Source: Asterochloris sp. CNOR1 (Eukaryota; Chlorophyta; Trebouxiophyceae; Trebouxiales; Trebouxiaceae). Taken from it: a stretch of DNA of 64,000 bases. The stretch is taken from contig OZ017759.1 of the NCBI GenBank assembly GCA_963969365.1, positions 186,001 to 250,000 of the forward strand, given 5' to 3'. The position numbers and the translations under genes are program-made. This document shows, piece after piece, positions 24,640 to 37,269 of the stretch. Under the pieces are notes generated by a model. It made no database searches, was not told the origin of the DNA, and saw nothing but the letters and a program-made list of their open reading frames with translations. The stretch's first letter is position 1. Each line of letters opens with the position of its first letter.

Positions 24640-25170
24640 GCAGGCAGAGATGCAGTCACCCAGGTGGGTCATGCCCACTGTGCATGCCAGCAGCTTGTCA
24701 AAGCCTGTGCCCTGAGCATTAGCTTGCTGCTCCAAGGGCCACCGTTCTGCAGGCTGAGCCCTGACAGGAGGCCACCTGGACTGCAGTGGCCTGTCCTCCA
24801 GTCCTCAGGTGGCCCACACCTGCCTTCATGCACACATGCCATTGGAGGTAACAGCAATGTCACGCTTTGCGCTAGTTGAGCCTGGACTGCTGAATGTTGC
24901 CATCTACAGTCCTGCATTCAGTATTGCTGATTGATACCAACCCTCATCATGCTGGCCAGCCTGCTGACTCCAGCCTGACCTCTGCCGCAGGCTGCTCACC
25001 CACACGTGGTGCCTGCAGTCGAAGTTGCGCTGAAGCGGCCTGCTGCTCACCACCTGTGCTTGTAATTTCTGCCAGTCGTCACCCATGCCACCGGCTTGGT
25101 TTCCTGAAACTAGCAGCAAACTTTGCCACCGTGCCCATCACCTTCCTATCAGAGGTAAAGTGTTCAAGCT
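24640..25170 (+). repeat. Element A: single left-arm copy of a unit duplicated in the right arm
   Basis: The stretch with CAGCAGCTTGTCAAAGCCTG (about 24687), a CCTGACAGG block and the GACTCCAGCCTGACCTCTGC block (about 24966) is the reverse-complement counterpart of 59090-59900 and of 59960-60830. A conserved open stretch (LKLAANFATVPITFLSE, followed by a GTAAAG donor-like site) may be an exon remnant. The family is not recognised. Confidence 0.6.
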
Positions 25171-25316
25171 GATATACTGTTTGCCCTGTCATCTTTTGTG
25201 CAACACCATGCACACCTCCACCAAAGCCGTCAATGGCTTGCCCTCCGGGCCTGCTCTACGTGTGGCGGCCACGTGGACAGTGCACTGCATGCATTGCAGC
25301 CTGCAGGAATTGCAGC

Positions 25317-25670
25317 CAGACTCATCAACAGACCAATGCAGCCCTGCATCCGGACTCCCTCCCCTGACAGCCCACAAGGGTTACATGAGGTTCCTGGCCA
25401 AGCCCATCTCCTGAGTGGCCTGCTATGCTTCTCCCTTCGGCCAGACTCATTGACAAACCAAAGCAGCCCTGCACCCCTTCCCAGAAAGCCCGCAAGATAC
25501 AAGAGGTTTCTGGCCAAGCCCATCTCGTGAGGAGCCTGCTATGCTTCTCCCTGCAGCCAGACCCGTTAACAGACCAATGCAGCCCTGCACCCCTTCCCAG
25601 AAAGCCCACACAATACAAGAGGTTTCTGGCCAAGCCCATCTCGTGAGGAGCCTGCTATGCTTCCTGAAGG
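25317..25670 (+). repeat. Tandem repeat, about 116-base unit, three copies
   Basis: Three adjacent units each contain a CCAATGCAGCCCTGCA-like block, TGGCCAAGCCCATCTC and CTGCTATGCTTC. The second and third units are the most alike. The right arm carries the same family inverted at 58640-59085 with about four units, so copy number has changed since the arms separated. Confidence 0.8.
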
Positions 25671-26039
25671 CTTCTGCCACTTGCCATCTGGTCAATGCAG
25701 GATGTTCCCTTCGAGCACGCTTCTCAGCCGTACCTCGCTCCACACTGTGTGGTTCATGGCCTCCACGGCACGCACCCCCTTTGCCGGCCAGCTTCAGCAC
25801 TCTGCTGACCTGCCCTGGGTGCTAAGCACAAGCTTCACTTGTCAGCTGAAGCAGGACTACTTCAAGCAGCAGCAGCCTAAACTTCAACCCCCAGAGCCCA
25901 GCTATGTAGGCTTCTTTCTATTGGTCAAGCAGGCAGTATTGCAGCAAGCAAGGAGCCTCATTTCAGAGTTGACTTTCTAATTGGACCCATGGGTTATTCA
26001 TGGCCATGGTTTTGGACTCATCAAATTTTGAGATTCTCA

Positions 26040-26530
26040 CAGTCTGCACCTGACCATTCAGTCCTTCATCCCTCTGCCTCGATCCTGTTGGTTCATTCTG
26101 ATCGAGCCAGCCATCAGGCAAGCCCTCCTGCCTGCCTCCTGTTGTCACAATTGTCACAGGTTTTCATGCCAGCTTTCATCAGACTGGTCTAGGAGGGTTC
26201 TTCGACCCCTAGACAAGCCAGATCAAGCAGCTGATGGCCAGCTGTCCTTTTCATCCATACTAACAAGGCTGCTTAATATGCATATATGGCCTGCCTCAAG
26301 CATCAGCTGAGTTGTGAGCCATGGGGTCAAGCTATGCTAGTGTGCACAGGCGCCTAGCACTGCTTTTCCTGGCCACAATGCTGACACCGAATTTCCAGGC
26401 GTGCTTGCAGGCTGGCTTGATTAGGATGAATCAACAGGCTCCAGCCAGGCAGAGGGTTGCAAGGCTGACAAAGATCAGACCCAGATTGTGAGATTTGAAT
26501 TGATCTGGCCAGACTCGTGCGCAGCTGCGG
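26040..26530. repeat. Short local inverted repeat
   Basis: The region around 26050-26145 and the region around 26385-26470 are imperfect reverse complements of each other, sharing a CCTCTGCCT...GAGCC...CCTGTTG block. The right arm (58200-58345) carries one clear copy in the same orientation as the second left copy. It could be a decayed foldback transposon or a local inversion-duplication. Confidence 0.5.
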
Positions 26531-26949
26531 CGCGGGTGCGCTGGTCAGCACAGGTGACTGGGAGTGCCTGACACAGGCATGACATGCTAATCCAGTTGCT
26601 CCATGTGGGCTGCTGTATTGGCAGAAAAGTGGGCTTGTGGGCTGGTCCTTGCTGTCAGCAAATGCTGTTATCTTGTAGATGGCATGAGCTCAACAAGTGT
26701 TGGGGCCTCCTCATACTTGCCCTACTGAATCCCGCTGAGAATGTTTCCGACTGTGGCTACGCCTGCAGCTGCACAGACTGCCTGCTCCTGGGTGCTGGGC
26801 CCCTGGCCTTTGAGTGCTTAGCAAGGGAACATCTGGTGTCGGCGAACATGGCAGGACTGGTGCTACCTCAGGCAGCCGGTTCTGTATGGGTAGCCTCTGT
26901 CAGTAAGCCTGCTCAGGTGCTGCAGTATGGGACATCCCTGTGATTTGAA

Positions 26950-27780
26950 CAGCCTTTGCATGCCAAGTTTGGCCATTGGATGCAACCTTTGAAGCAAGCA
27001 CCTGGCCTGTGTCTTGACGCGTACCTGACGGCTCTGCTGTCATGGCGCAGTCTTGAGGCCAACCTCAGGAGCGGGCCGGAGAACACCTACAGGTCAGCAT
27101 CCTCATGTCTCCACCGCCAGAACCATGACCGAGTATAGCCTTCAGCTGTTTCTCCAGCAGACCCGTGCGGAACAGGCAGATCTGCATGTCTGTGCGACAC
27201 CAGCGAGAGTTGGGCTTGGCCCGCCTGCAGGATCAGAGGGCATATGCTGGCCCACATGATGACCCTAGGAGCTGGCCTGCCCCGGTGCAGGTCGGCCGCC
27301 CTAATGCAGCTGCGCCTTTCACCATACATGTACAGCCATACTCCACAGTCTTGCCGTGTCTCACTTCTAAAGTTACAGTTGATGACATCCCTCCTGGGTT
27401 TGCCCTGCAGAGGCACTGCGGTGCACCTTCTGAGGGCCTTAAGCCCCTGTGCATCAAGCCAATGTTGCCTGCATGTGCAGGAGCATGCCACCCCAGAGGC
27501 AGCCCAGCCTCTTGATTCTCCTGCCACGCACCGCAGACACAAGATGCCATCCTGCTGCTGCTGAGCTGCTGCTGAGCTCAGCAGCAGGTGGAGTAGCATC
27601 TTCTGTCTGCTGGGCATGGCAGGCGAATCAACCAGGCGGGGGCTGGAAGCCTCCGCAGAGGCAGCAGCAGGTAGTCTCTCTCCAGTGGCCGCCGCAGCAG
27701 AGGTCCCCAGGGGGTGCAGGTAAGGCTCAACAGCCCGCTTGGCCGGCGCACTGGGATCTGAGCTACATATTTTGGGGTTA
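26950..27780 (+). pseudogene. Left-arm relic of an unidentified multi-exon gene (zinc-ribbon-like and Gln-rich exons)
   Basis: The stretches LCLDAYLTALLSWRSLEANL (about 27010), MSVRHQRELGLARLQ (about 27190) and a Gln/Pro-rich stretch near 27660-27720 are homologous to minus-strand stretches at 57188-57580 and 55960-56160 in the right arm (CLYAHLQALHSWRNLKANL; SVQDQQEVGLLRLQ). The right-arm copy has a CPNC motif that could bind zinc; here the same place reads RPNA, so the cysteines are lost. Similarity at the protein level between the arms argues for a once-functional gene. I do not recognise its family. Loss of the cysteines suggests this copy is decaying. Confidence 0.45.
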
Positions 27781-28049
27781 GGCACCGCTGCTCTGTTGAG
27801 TCATCAGTAAGCAGGACGCCTTGGCCCTTTTCTGGGAGGGTGTGCTGCAGCTGGGTGGATGTTTGTTGAGTGCATTCACTCCCTGGGAAAAGATCACATG
27901 CTGACATTGCCAGCAGCAGCAGCAGACCTTGCCCACATGCTGCTATGCAGCTTGTTGTTGCCTTACAAGTGCAGGCCAACTTTGGAATCATAAGCTCAGG
28001 CTTGGTGACATCCCAGCCCTACAACATAAGCTACTAAGACAAACTTGCT

Positions 28050-28290
28050 GTGCCTGCACACTGCTCTGGGTACGCCTCATAAGCTCCATCTCGGGTTGAG
28101 CCTTGGCCCAAGACTGCAAGAAACCAGCTGCTGTGCCTGCCTTCTGGGTACGCCTCATGGGCTGCATCTCAGGTTGAGCCATGGCCCAAGACTGTAGGAG
28201 AGCAGCTGCTGTGCTGTCTTCTGGGCAAATCTTGTTTGCTGCATCTCAGGTTGAGCTTTGGTCCAAGATTGTGAGAGAGCAGCTGCTGCA
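28050..28290 (+). repeat. Tandem repeat, about 78-base unit, three copies
   Basis: Units share CTGCATCTC(A/G)GGTTGAGC, a GGCCCAAGA-like block, CAGCTGCTGTGC and TTCTGGG. The first copy begins with a CTCCATCTCGGG variant. No coding function is apparent. Confidence 0.7.
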
Positions 28291-29189
28291 TCAAGTTGGG
28301 TATTCTCCACTTGCTGTGTATGCTCGCAGGCGAGATAATGCAAAAATGCGATTGGGGCTAAGAACATCATTGGCATCACCACCAATGATGCTTCCAACCT
28401 GGCAGGCACGAGGGAGGCAGTGGCCATGTTCCTGCCTGGCAGCACATCGTGCAGCTACAATTAGCATCCGTCCTTGGCTTCAAGTGCACTGACTGAGGCC
28501 ATGCTAAACATTGTACTCCCTGCCTGCAGATGAGTCTCTCATGGGTTTGACCTTTTGCTCCGCGCCCAGGAGCTAGTGAAGAATGTCAAGGCATGTGTGA
28601 AGCTGTTCACATGAGCTAAGAAGCTGCCCTGGTTGAACACGGCTGTGCCTTCGCATTGCTGAAGCGCTGAGACACGCAGCTACCGCTTATGAGCTGAGGG
28701 CAGCAGCTGCCGAGCAGGGGCTGTCCTTTGACACAATGAAGTTCCTTCTGGCATCCGGTGCACCACGGTGCAAGCCGTGGTGCGTCACTTCCTGAATTTG
28801 CGGTCAGCCCTCCTGCAAATTGTGGTGTCATCTTCTTGCATATTTGAAGACGATATCAAGGCTCACCTGCGAGCCTTACTATTGTCTTGAAACATGTCAG
28901 AAGGTTGCTCCACAACCTGCTGCAGCGATTGCCGCAGGTTCAGGGTGCAATGCACCATGGCTTGCTAAATTAGCGCTGTACGCCATTCTGTAAGTCACCC
29001 CTCCAGACCATGCATAAGCGCCACTGCGTTTTGCAGGGACCTTGAGGAGGAGGTCAGGCGCCACCTTATATACGCTGATGTAAGTGCCCTGAATTCTGGA
29101 CAGACCTGCGCTAGGATTGCAGCATACTGGACCTGTAGCCTATGGTCGCAATGGCCATGCAGGTGAGCTCAGTCCTGATGGCAGTGCAC

Positions 29190-32100
29190 GTGGGGCCCAT
29201 TGCTGGCTTCTCAGCCTGGCTGCGGCAGCTGTGCTTGCCCAAAGTTTGCTGGCTTTCCCATGGTGTCTAAGTCTGCATTCTGTGTGGCTTGGCTTCACCG
29301 GCTTTGTTGTTTGCTGCTGTGTTGTTTCCTCTAGGCAAAGTTGGCAGCTTGTGGTTGTTTCTAAATCATGCTGCTGTGACTCAAGGAACTGGCTCACATC
29401 ATTACTGTCTTGAGTGCAGGGAGCAAGGCAGCTTAAGGGAACATTGCTGCACATCCACCTTGCCACCCTGAGGACTGGCAGACTGCTCACATGTTGAATT
29501 GCAGGGCCAGAAGGGGCTGTAACCTCTCTGGCTGCAGCGCAGGGCTTGGGGCCCCTTCAGCAGCCCCACCAGCAGCAGCCTTGAGGCCCAGCGCAGCATC
29601 AAAACGCTGCACCAGGGCGCTACTGCTGGCGTCAGGCATCCTGTGACCGTGGGCAGCCATGCTGGAGCTAGCTCGCTTCAGGCAGGTAAATATGCTGTCA
29701 GCAGGGTGTGCTGGGCATACACAGCGCAGGGAATGCCTGGTCCCGGCACCAATGGTGGGCTCCAGCATCAGCACTCCAGATGTGGGTGGACTCCAATATC
29801 CTCATTGATGACCACAACTGATAACATGTGGCTGCAGACTCTGTCTTTGCTGTGTTTGCTTCAGGGCAGCTGCCAAGTGCAGGCCCAGGGGACGCCACTA
29901 TTTGGCAGGCTGTTGCCTTCCTGCAAGGCATGTAGCCTGGTCTCGCAGGATGCATCATTTCCATGCCCAGCATGCTGACAAATGGCAATCTGCTGCAGAG
30001 TCAGCGTGGGACACGCCCCCCCCAGCACACGCCTCTGCAGGCTGGTCCAGCCACATGTTGTGTTTGTCTGGGTTTGTCCAGGCAGGGGGCTGCCCTCTGA
30101 ATATCTGGCGGACCAGCTCCCACCCCTGTTCAGGGGTACAGGCTGCGGCAAGCCCTGCTGCTGACGCGCCCCGGCAGGGGCCAGCCAGGTGAGCACCCAA
30201 ACAGGAGGGCACCTGCAGGGCTCTGGCCCCTGTGTGGGCCTCAAGAGACAACTCCACAATGTTGTGGCGTCAGCTGAAGCAGTGTGCCATTACAGCCTCC
30301 TGCACAGCGGTGGCTGGGCATGCGGCATGGACTGCAGAAGTAAGCGCCACGCTCCCATCATGACAGTCAGCACAACTCGCGTGTGCAGGGCTTTGCTGAG
30401 CACAGGCTTGCCTGCTGCAGGACAGGCAGCTAAATGATCATGAGACGGCCAGAGACCCTTACGTGAGCTGCCTGACAGACACCAATATGTTTGACACAGA
30501 GCAGCACTCTTTCAAGGCGACCAAGTGAAGCACTGCTTGGGCTCTGCCAACATGCTTTCAGTGCGGTCCACCTGACTGCTGTCATCCACTGTGGCTGCAT
30601 GCTTTGCTTGAGTGCCTGAGACTGATCAAGTTTGCCCTGCCCAGGCAACAAGCCTGCTAGATTGCCAGGCTCCAATTCAAGAGGTTGTAGTTCGCTGTCC
30701 TGCAGGCAGTCCTGATTAGCCTCATGAGTCTGGTGCTGGACGGCGCCACCCTGGCCCTGAGGGAGGGGCAGCTGCCAGCTGCTCACCGCAGGCCTGCGCT
30801 GATGCTGCTGTGGCTGCTGGCTTGCGTCCAAGTTCTCAAGTGGTGCCCTGCTGCTGCTGTACCTGGGACGTGCCTCCTCATACGGCTCGGGCTTAAACTC
30901 TACATCATGCTTTGCCGCCTCCAGCCCCGGCTCCTGCAGGTGTCGGAGGGGTGAAGGACGACGTCGAGGCCAAGCTTGAGTTGTATGGTGAGGTACATCC
31001 CAGCCTGGCTGGAGGTGCCATGTCTGACTCATGGCTTCAACTCGAGTGTATTGTTGCAGCACATCACAGGAGTCGACACCACACGTCAAATCAGGCAAGA
31101 GCCTTCATATGTGTTGCTGGCCTAACTCCTGGGTGCCTCATCAGCCTTGTGCGTGGCTGGCTGTATGTGACTGGCCTCGCGAATGTGATGCTGGATGCCG
31201 CGAGCCTGGCCCTGAGGGAGGGGCAGCTGCCAGCTGCTCGCTTGCTGCCCGCGCTGACACTGCTGCGGCTGCTGGCTATCATCCAGGACTGCAACAGCAG
31301 CCCTCTGCTGCTGCAGCTTGCAGTTCTGCAGGGACAGCCCCTGGATAGTTCTCTCAGCTGCTCCTGGGCATCAGCCACCTGCTTTTTTTTAGACATCTGC
31401 AGCAAGTCAGGGGGAGTGTGCTGCCCCTGGAATGTTGCACATTGCCATGGCAAGCAGGTGGCTGACGCACAGCGGCAGCTGGCGGGTGGGTGTGAAGCTC
31501 GCTGCCACCAGGGGCTATGCCTAACCGAGCTCATGACCTGCTGGCAGCACAGCATCGAAGTGCAGGAGCATATGCCTCTGTCTTTGCCATGCACCTGCAG
31601 TGTTCAGCTACGTCTGTGCTGAGAGAGCGCCTCCTGGGGCCAAGGCAAGGTCCTGTCAGGCGAAACGAGGCCTTTGTGCTCCCAGTCAGGCCAACTGCCC
31701 CTTCCAAGGAGGAGCTGCAGGTGATTATGGCCCTCATGTTACATGAGCTGCTGTACCTACTGGTTTGGCCAGTTCTTCATCAGCTCTGCCACCCCTCAGC
31801 AATACACTGAGGTGCCTGCACAACGGCTGGGCAGAGCCACGCAGACAGTGTGGAGGTGGCCACAGACCCTCTCATGAGCTGCCTAGCAGAAGTTGTAGAG
31901 TGGATGCCCACATGTTTGACAAACAGAAGCAGTGCTCAAAGGCAACTGAGAGAGCACTGCTCAGCTTCTGCTGCTTCACATGGGTCCACCTTTCCAAATG
32001 CTATCCACTGGGGCTGCAGGTTTGGCTTGAGTACTGAAGGCTGACTGACTGCGCATGCCCAGGCCAGGCAAGACGCCCTCTGGGTCGCCAGACCGCAATC

Positions 32101-33790
32101 TGAACATGTTGCTGTTGCCTGTCCTGCAGGAAGCTGAGCATGAGTGTGGTGCTGGATGCAGCAAGTGTGGCCCTTCAGGGAGGTGAGGGGCCGCTGCCAG
32201 CTGCTCACCGCAGGCCCGCCCTCACGCTGCTGCGGCTGCTGGCTTTGATCCATCACTGCAACAGCACCCTCCCTGCTGCTGTAGCTGCAGCTGGTGGCAG
32301 GGCTGCAGGAGCAGAGCATCAACATCTTGTGGCCAATGTGGCAATCGTGAACAAGCAGGCCCTGCAATGGGCAGGATCTCTCTCCAGGGGCCTTCCCTGC
32401 AGTGCTGTGCTCAGCCCTGGAGAAGCAGGTGCCCTTGCCTGAATGGGATCTGCCCGTGCGGCAGGGAAGCGCTCTCTCAGCACAGACATAGCTGTAGACT
32501 GCAGGTGCTTCACAAGGCCCAGCTGGTTCTGCCCCAGCAAATTGATGCTGTCCTGCCAGTGGTCCCTTTCATTGTGCAGCCCCTCTCTGTCACTTATGCT
32601 CAGCACCACTTGTGACAGCTGCCCCAGGGCAAGAGGAGCAGCCTGCTCCTTCAAGGCCGAGCACAGCTGTCACAAGTGGTTCTTGAGGTCTCTGACACGG
32701 ATGGGCAGCGCAATATGAGGGACCACTGCCTGGCCAGCATCAAATTGCTAGGGCAGAACCCGCTGGGCGGGCCAAGCACCTGCTGGCTACAGCTGCGTCT
32801 GTGCTGAGAGGGCGCCTCCTGCCGCAAGGGCAGGCCTTTGTGCTCCCAGTCAGGCCAGACGCCCCATTCAAGAGGAGCTGCAGGTGACTATGGCCCTTAT
32901 GTAACATGAGCTGCTGTACCTACTGGTTTGGCCGGTTCTTATCAGCTCTGCCACCCCTCAGCAACACACTGATCTACCCATTGCTTTCGTGGGTCCTGCC
33001 TGCATCTCAATGGTCCGCCCCTAAGAGTCAAGGCACCCGCATGGCCTTATCTGGAAGTGGTCCGTCTGGTGGCTGCAGGAGCTGGAAAGCTTGGCAGAAC
33101 CCACCCTGCAGCAGCTCAAGTCAGTGCAGTTGCAGCACAAGGCAAATTCCAGCAAGCCTGGCTGGCAGGGGCTGCTGGACCTCCTGCTCTGTGCCTTGCT
33201 GCAGCTGCAGGGCAGCCGCTGGATGGCGGCATCTTCCGGCTGCTGCTGCTGCTTGTAGAGCACGCACAGCATGCACAGCGGCTGGGCGAGACAGCTGCAC
33301 AGCGGGCTACCGTCCCTGGGTGCAAGGTCGCCCAGCTGGCGCGGCGCCAGGCAGCAGGATTTCCAGACCTGCCATTCACCCTGCCAGCCCTATCAGCGCC
33401 AGCAGTCCCTCCTGCATGGCCCCCAAGCCCACTGAGACCAACTGGTGCCGCACCAAACACTCTCTGGGTGTTTGCTGCGGCACCAGCAGATCGCGATGGG
33501 CTTGTGGGCTTTGCTGGACGAATTGCTGGCATTGACGAGGCTGGCAGGGTGAGTGGCGTGTCTGCAGGTCTGCTGCCTGGCAACAACACTGGGGACAGGC
33601 TGCGCAGGGGCAAGCCCCACCCCAGGGTGAAGATAGCAGGCATCACAAGCTGAGCAGCTTGCGCTGCTGTGCAGCTTGTGATGCCTGCTATTCTCAGAGT
33701 GGCAGGGTTGGTGTGCCGTGTCAGTGCAGGGGCACGCTCCAGCTTTACGTGTGAGCTGCAGACCAGTTGAGCAAGCCGCACATGAAGGCG
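29190..33790 (+). pseudogene. Left-arm unit L1: decayed copy of the unidentified helical gene
   Basis: It begins with a GCTGGCTTCTCAGCCTGGCTG block that recurs at 33797, marking tandem units L1 and L2. About 29502-29688 corresponds to the His/Gln-rich exon of the right-arm gene, but its frame contains a stop soon after the start (GQKGL then stop). The exon encoding LALREGQLPAAHRRPAL appears three times in this unit (about 30720, 31190 and 32140), in varying states. A final stretch near 33060-33380 matches the C-terminal part (LVEHAQHAQRLGETAAQ). With internal duplications and broken frames, it is best read as a rearranged pseudogene. Confidence 0.6.
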
Positions 33791-36700
33791 CTTGGGCCCC
33801 GTGCTGGCTTCTCAGCCTGGCTGTGGCAGCTGTGCATGCCCGAAACTCGCTGGCATGTCAATAGGGGCTGAAGCAGCTGGTCTGCCTTTTTGGGGGACTT
33901 GGCTTCAGCATCTTTGTTGTTTCCTCTGTGTCCAGCCTGTGTCTGACTATAAATGATGCTGCTGTGGCTGATGGACTTGGCTCACAGAATTACTATTTGA
34001 GTTGCAGACAGCAAGACGGCTTATGGGGACACTGCTGCACTTTAGCCTTGCCATTCTGAGGACTGACACACTGCTCACATTTGGGAATTGCTACGCTGTA
34101 GGGCCACAAAGGGGCTGTGACCTCTCAGCCCGCAGCGCAAGGCATGGGGCCCCTTCAGCAGCACTACCAGCAGCCGCAAGGTGTGTCGCAGCACCTACAG
34201 CTGCACCAGGGCGCTGCTGCTGGCGCCAGGCACCCTGTGGCCATGGGCAGCCACGGCAGAGCCAGTTTGCCTCGCGCTGGGCAGGTGAATGTGCTCGCCC
34301 AGCTTGGAATGCTTGGCAAGGCACACTGCAGGGAGTTCCGGGTGTACCTGCACAGGCCAGCCATTGTTGGCTCTAGCATGACACTCTAGGTGTAGGTGGA
34401 CTTGTTACTGTCATTGCTGGCCACGTCTGACAACATGGGGTTGCAGACTCTGCATTTGCGGTGTTTGCTGCAGGGCAGCTGCCAAGCCCAACTCCAAGAC
34501 AGGCTGCTGTTTGGCAGGCTGCTGCATTCCCCAAAGGCAGGCAGCTTGGTCTTGCAGGACAGACCGCATCCGCTGGTGAATGGCTCGCAGTTTGCACACT
34601 GTGCTGCTGCAGAGTCAGGGTGGAGCAGGGCCCCCTCAGCATGCGCCTGGGGCCAGTGCATTCCTCAGCAGCACCAGCTGCAGCAGCAGCAGGGACCATT
34701 GGAGCCTGTGAACCCCGTTGAGGGCTGGGAGCTGGTGTAGCGGAAGTTCAGAAGGCCAGCCCCCTGCCTGGGCTCACCAGGCATGCAACATGTGGCTGGA
34801 CCAGCCTGCTGAGGTGTTCTCCATGGGGGTGGTAACGGTTGACGGCAGCTAGGTGAGCACCCAAACAGGACAGCATCTGCAGGGCTCGGGCCCTGTTATG
34901 TGTGGGCCTCAAGAGACAACTCCACAACGCTGTGGCGTCAGCTGGAGCAGTGTGCATTTTCAGCCTCATGCACACCAGTGGGGGGCATGTGACGTGGATA
35001 GCAGATGTAAGCGCCACGCTCCCATCATCACAGTCAGCCCAACACGCCTGAGAATGTTGTTGCTAAGCATCAACGGTGCCTGCTGCAGGACGCGCCCCTG
35101 TCAGCCATCTCACCAGAGGATCTGTGGCCGTCTCTTCACTGTCCATGTGGACAGTGAGGAGATGGCCAGAGACGCTGTGGTGAGCTGCCTAGCAGAAGTT
35201 GTAGAGTGGATGCCGACATGTTTGACAGAGAGAAGCAGTGCTTGAAGGCAACTGAGAGAGCACTGCCTCGGCTTCTGCCGCTGCTTCACGCGGGGGCCAC
35301 CTTTTCAAAAGCTATTCACTGGGGCTGCATGCTTTGCTTGAGTACTGGGGGCTGACTGCGCACGCCCAGTTCAGGCAAGACGCCCTCTGAGTTGCCAGAC
35401 TGCAATTTGAAGATCTTGCTGTCCCCTGGCCTGCAGGATGCCCTCACCGGCCTCATGGGTGTGGTGCTGGATGCAGCAAGTGTGGCCCTGAGGGAGGGGC
35501 CGCTGCCAGCTGCTCACCACAGGCCCGCCCTTACGCTGCTGCAGGTGCTGGCCGCCATTCAGGGCTGCGGCAGCACCTCCCCCTGCTGCTGTAGCTGCAG
35601 CTGGTGGCAGGGCTGCAGGAGCAGAGCATCAACATCTTCCAGGCTTTGGCCGATGTGGCGATTATGCACATGCAGGCCCTGGACTGGGAGCAGGATCTCT
35701 CTCCAGGGGCCGTCCCTGCAGTGCTGTGATCAGCCTTGGAGAAGCAGGTGCCCTTGCCTGAATGGGACCTGCCCGTGCGGCAGGAGGCGCCCTCTCAGCA
35801 CGGACGCAGCTGTAGACTGCAGGTGCTTGCCAAAGCCCAGCTGATTCTGCCCCAGCAAATTGATGCTGTCCAGCCAGTGGTCCCTTAGAATGTGCAGCCC
35901 CTCTTTGTCAGTTGCGCTCAGCACCACTTGTGCCAGCTGCCCCAGGGCAAGAGGAGCAGCCTGCTCCTCCAAGGCCGAGCACGGCTGTCACAAGTGGTTC
36001 TGAGGGTCTCCAACACAGACAGGCTGCACAATTTGAGAGACCACTGGCTGGACAGCATCAATTTGCTGGGGCAGAACCAGCTGGGCTTTGTCAAGCACCT
36101 GCTGGCTACAGCCGTGTCCGTGTTTGAGAGGGCGCCTCCTGCTGCAAGGGCAAGTCTCCGTCAGGCAGGGCCAGGCTGTTGTGCTGCCAGCCAACCTGAC
36201 TCCCCCATCCCCAGACGAGCTGGAGGTGATCTTGGGCGTTCTCTTGCATGAGCTGCTGCTTTGGCCTTTGGCAGCAGTCCCTCGGCAACACACACATGTG
36301 TCTATTGCTTTCGGTGGCTCCAGCCTGCGGCTCATGGTCCACATGATTGACTCAACCCTCAGAGTTGAGCACCCAGCATGGCATCTTCTGAAAGCAGTCA
36401 GCCTGTTGACTGCAGGAGCTGATGCGCTCGGCAGGCCCCACCCTGGAGCAGCTGAAGTCAGTGCAGCTGGAGCACAAGGCAGAGATCACCAACCATGCCT
36501 GGCAGCAGCTGCTGGACCTGCTGCTGCACCTGCAGGCCCGCCTGCCGGAGGGCGGCATCGCCCAGCTGCTGCTGCTGCTGCATTTAGAGCATGCACAGAG
36601 CGCACAGCAGCTGGGCGAGGCAGCTGCTGAGCGTGCTGGCGTCCCAAGCAGCGAGGCTGCCCAAGCTGTGGCGGCACCAGGGAGCAGGCTTGCAGACCTG

Positions 36701-37050
36701 CCTGGCGCTGCTGCTGCTGCAGTCCCTGGTGACTCATGGAACTGGGAAGCAGACCGCACTGGATCAGATGTTCAGGAGTCTGCTCATCCCAGCCTCATGT
36801 GGCACCATCAGCAGCAAGGGTGGGCGGTGTGAGATGCTGGCATCAGTTCAGGCACAGCCCCCCGCTTGTCTGAGGAAGCAAGTCCTAGGCAGGCTGGCCT
36901 GCTAGGGGAGCTCTCCAGAGATGAGACAACCATCGCTATGCAAAGTCCCGCATAGCTGGTGATGGCAGCTTCTTACATGCCTCATTTTGAGAGAGATGGA
37001 TGGGATTACCTGGCTGTGTGTCACCAGGAGTGTCCTGATGGTATGCAGCT
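33791..37050 (+). pseudogene. Left-arm unit L2: second decayed copy of the helical gene
   Basis: Collinear with the right-arm gene: the His/Gln-rich exon at about 34102-34284 ending in a GTGAAT donor, a central exon beginning near 35437 (ALTGLMGVVLDAASVALREG), and a C-terminal part from about 36420 (TLEQLKSVQLEHKAEITNHA). The exon matching the right-arm EEAWGRVRQKFAGQ stretch has stops here (about 34720-34850). The C-terminal frame shifts by one base near 36650 relative to the right-arm copy; the two share the same downstream residues (GLQTCLA..LQSLV) in different frames. Likely a pseudogene, although an untested splice form cannot be excluded. Confidence 0.6.
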
Positions 37051-37269
37051 AGAAATTGCTCCACATCTCTCATTCACTCAGGCATCCAAGAAGTTGCCAT
37101 CACCAGTCCTGCAGGATTTTGCACAGCAATGGTTGTCTCCTCTCTAGAAAGCTCCTCTAGCAGGCCAGCCAGCCTGGGACATGCCTCTTCAGCAAAGCTG
37201 GGGCCTGTGCTTGAATAGATGTCAGCAGTCAACACTGTACACTGTTACAGCAGTGTAGAGATGCAATAG

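Larger units (their letters stand above)
23280..37050 (+). repeat. Left arm of a large inverted segmental duplication
   Basis: Landmarks in this arm recur in the same order, reverse-complemented, in the right arm. Examples: a GAGGCATTGCTGGAGG block at about 23467 and, inverted, near 61975; AGTGCCCAGCTGAGATCTGC near 24040 and 61400; the element at 24640-25170 and 60250-60780; the 116-base tandem repeats near 25317-25670 and 58640-59085; the zinc-ribbon-like exon region 26950-27780 and 56000-57600; and the helical-gene C-terminus at 36420-36900 and 49260-49790. The arms differ by many indels and substitutions, so the duplication is old. Confidence 0.85.
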
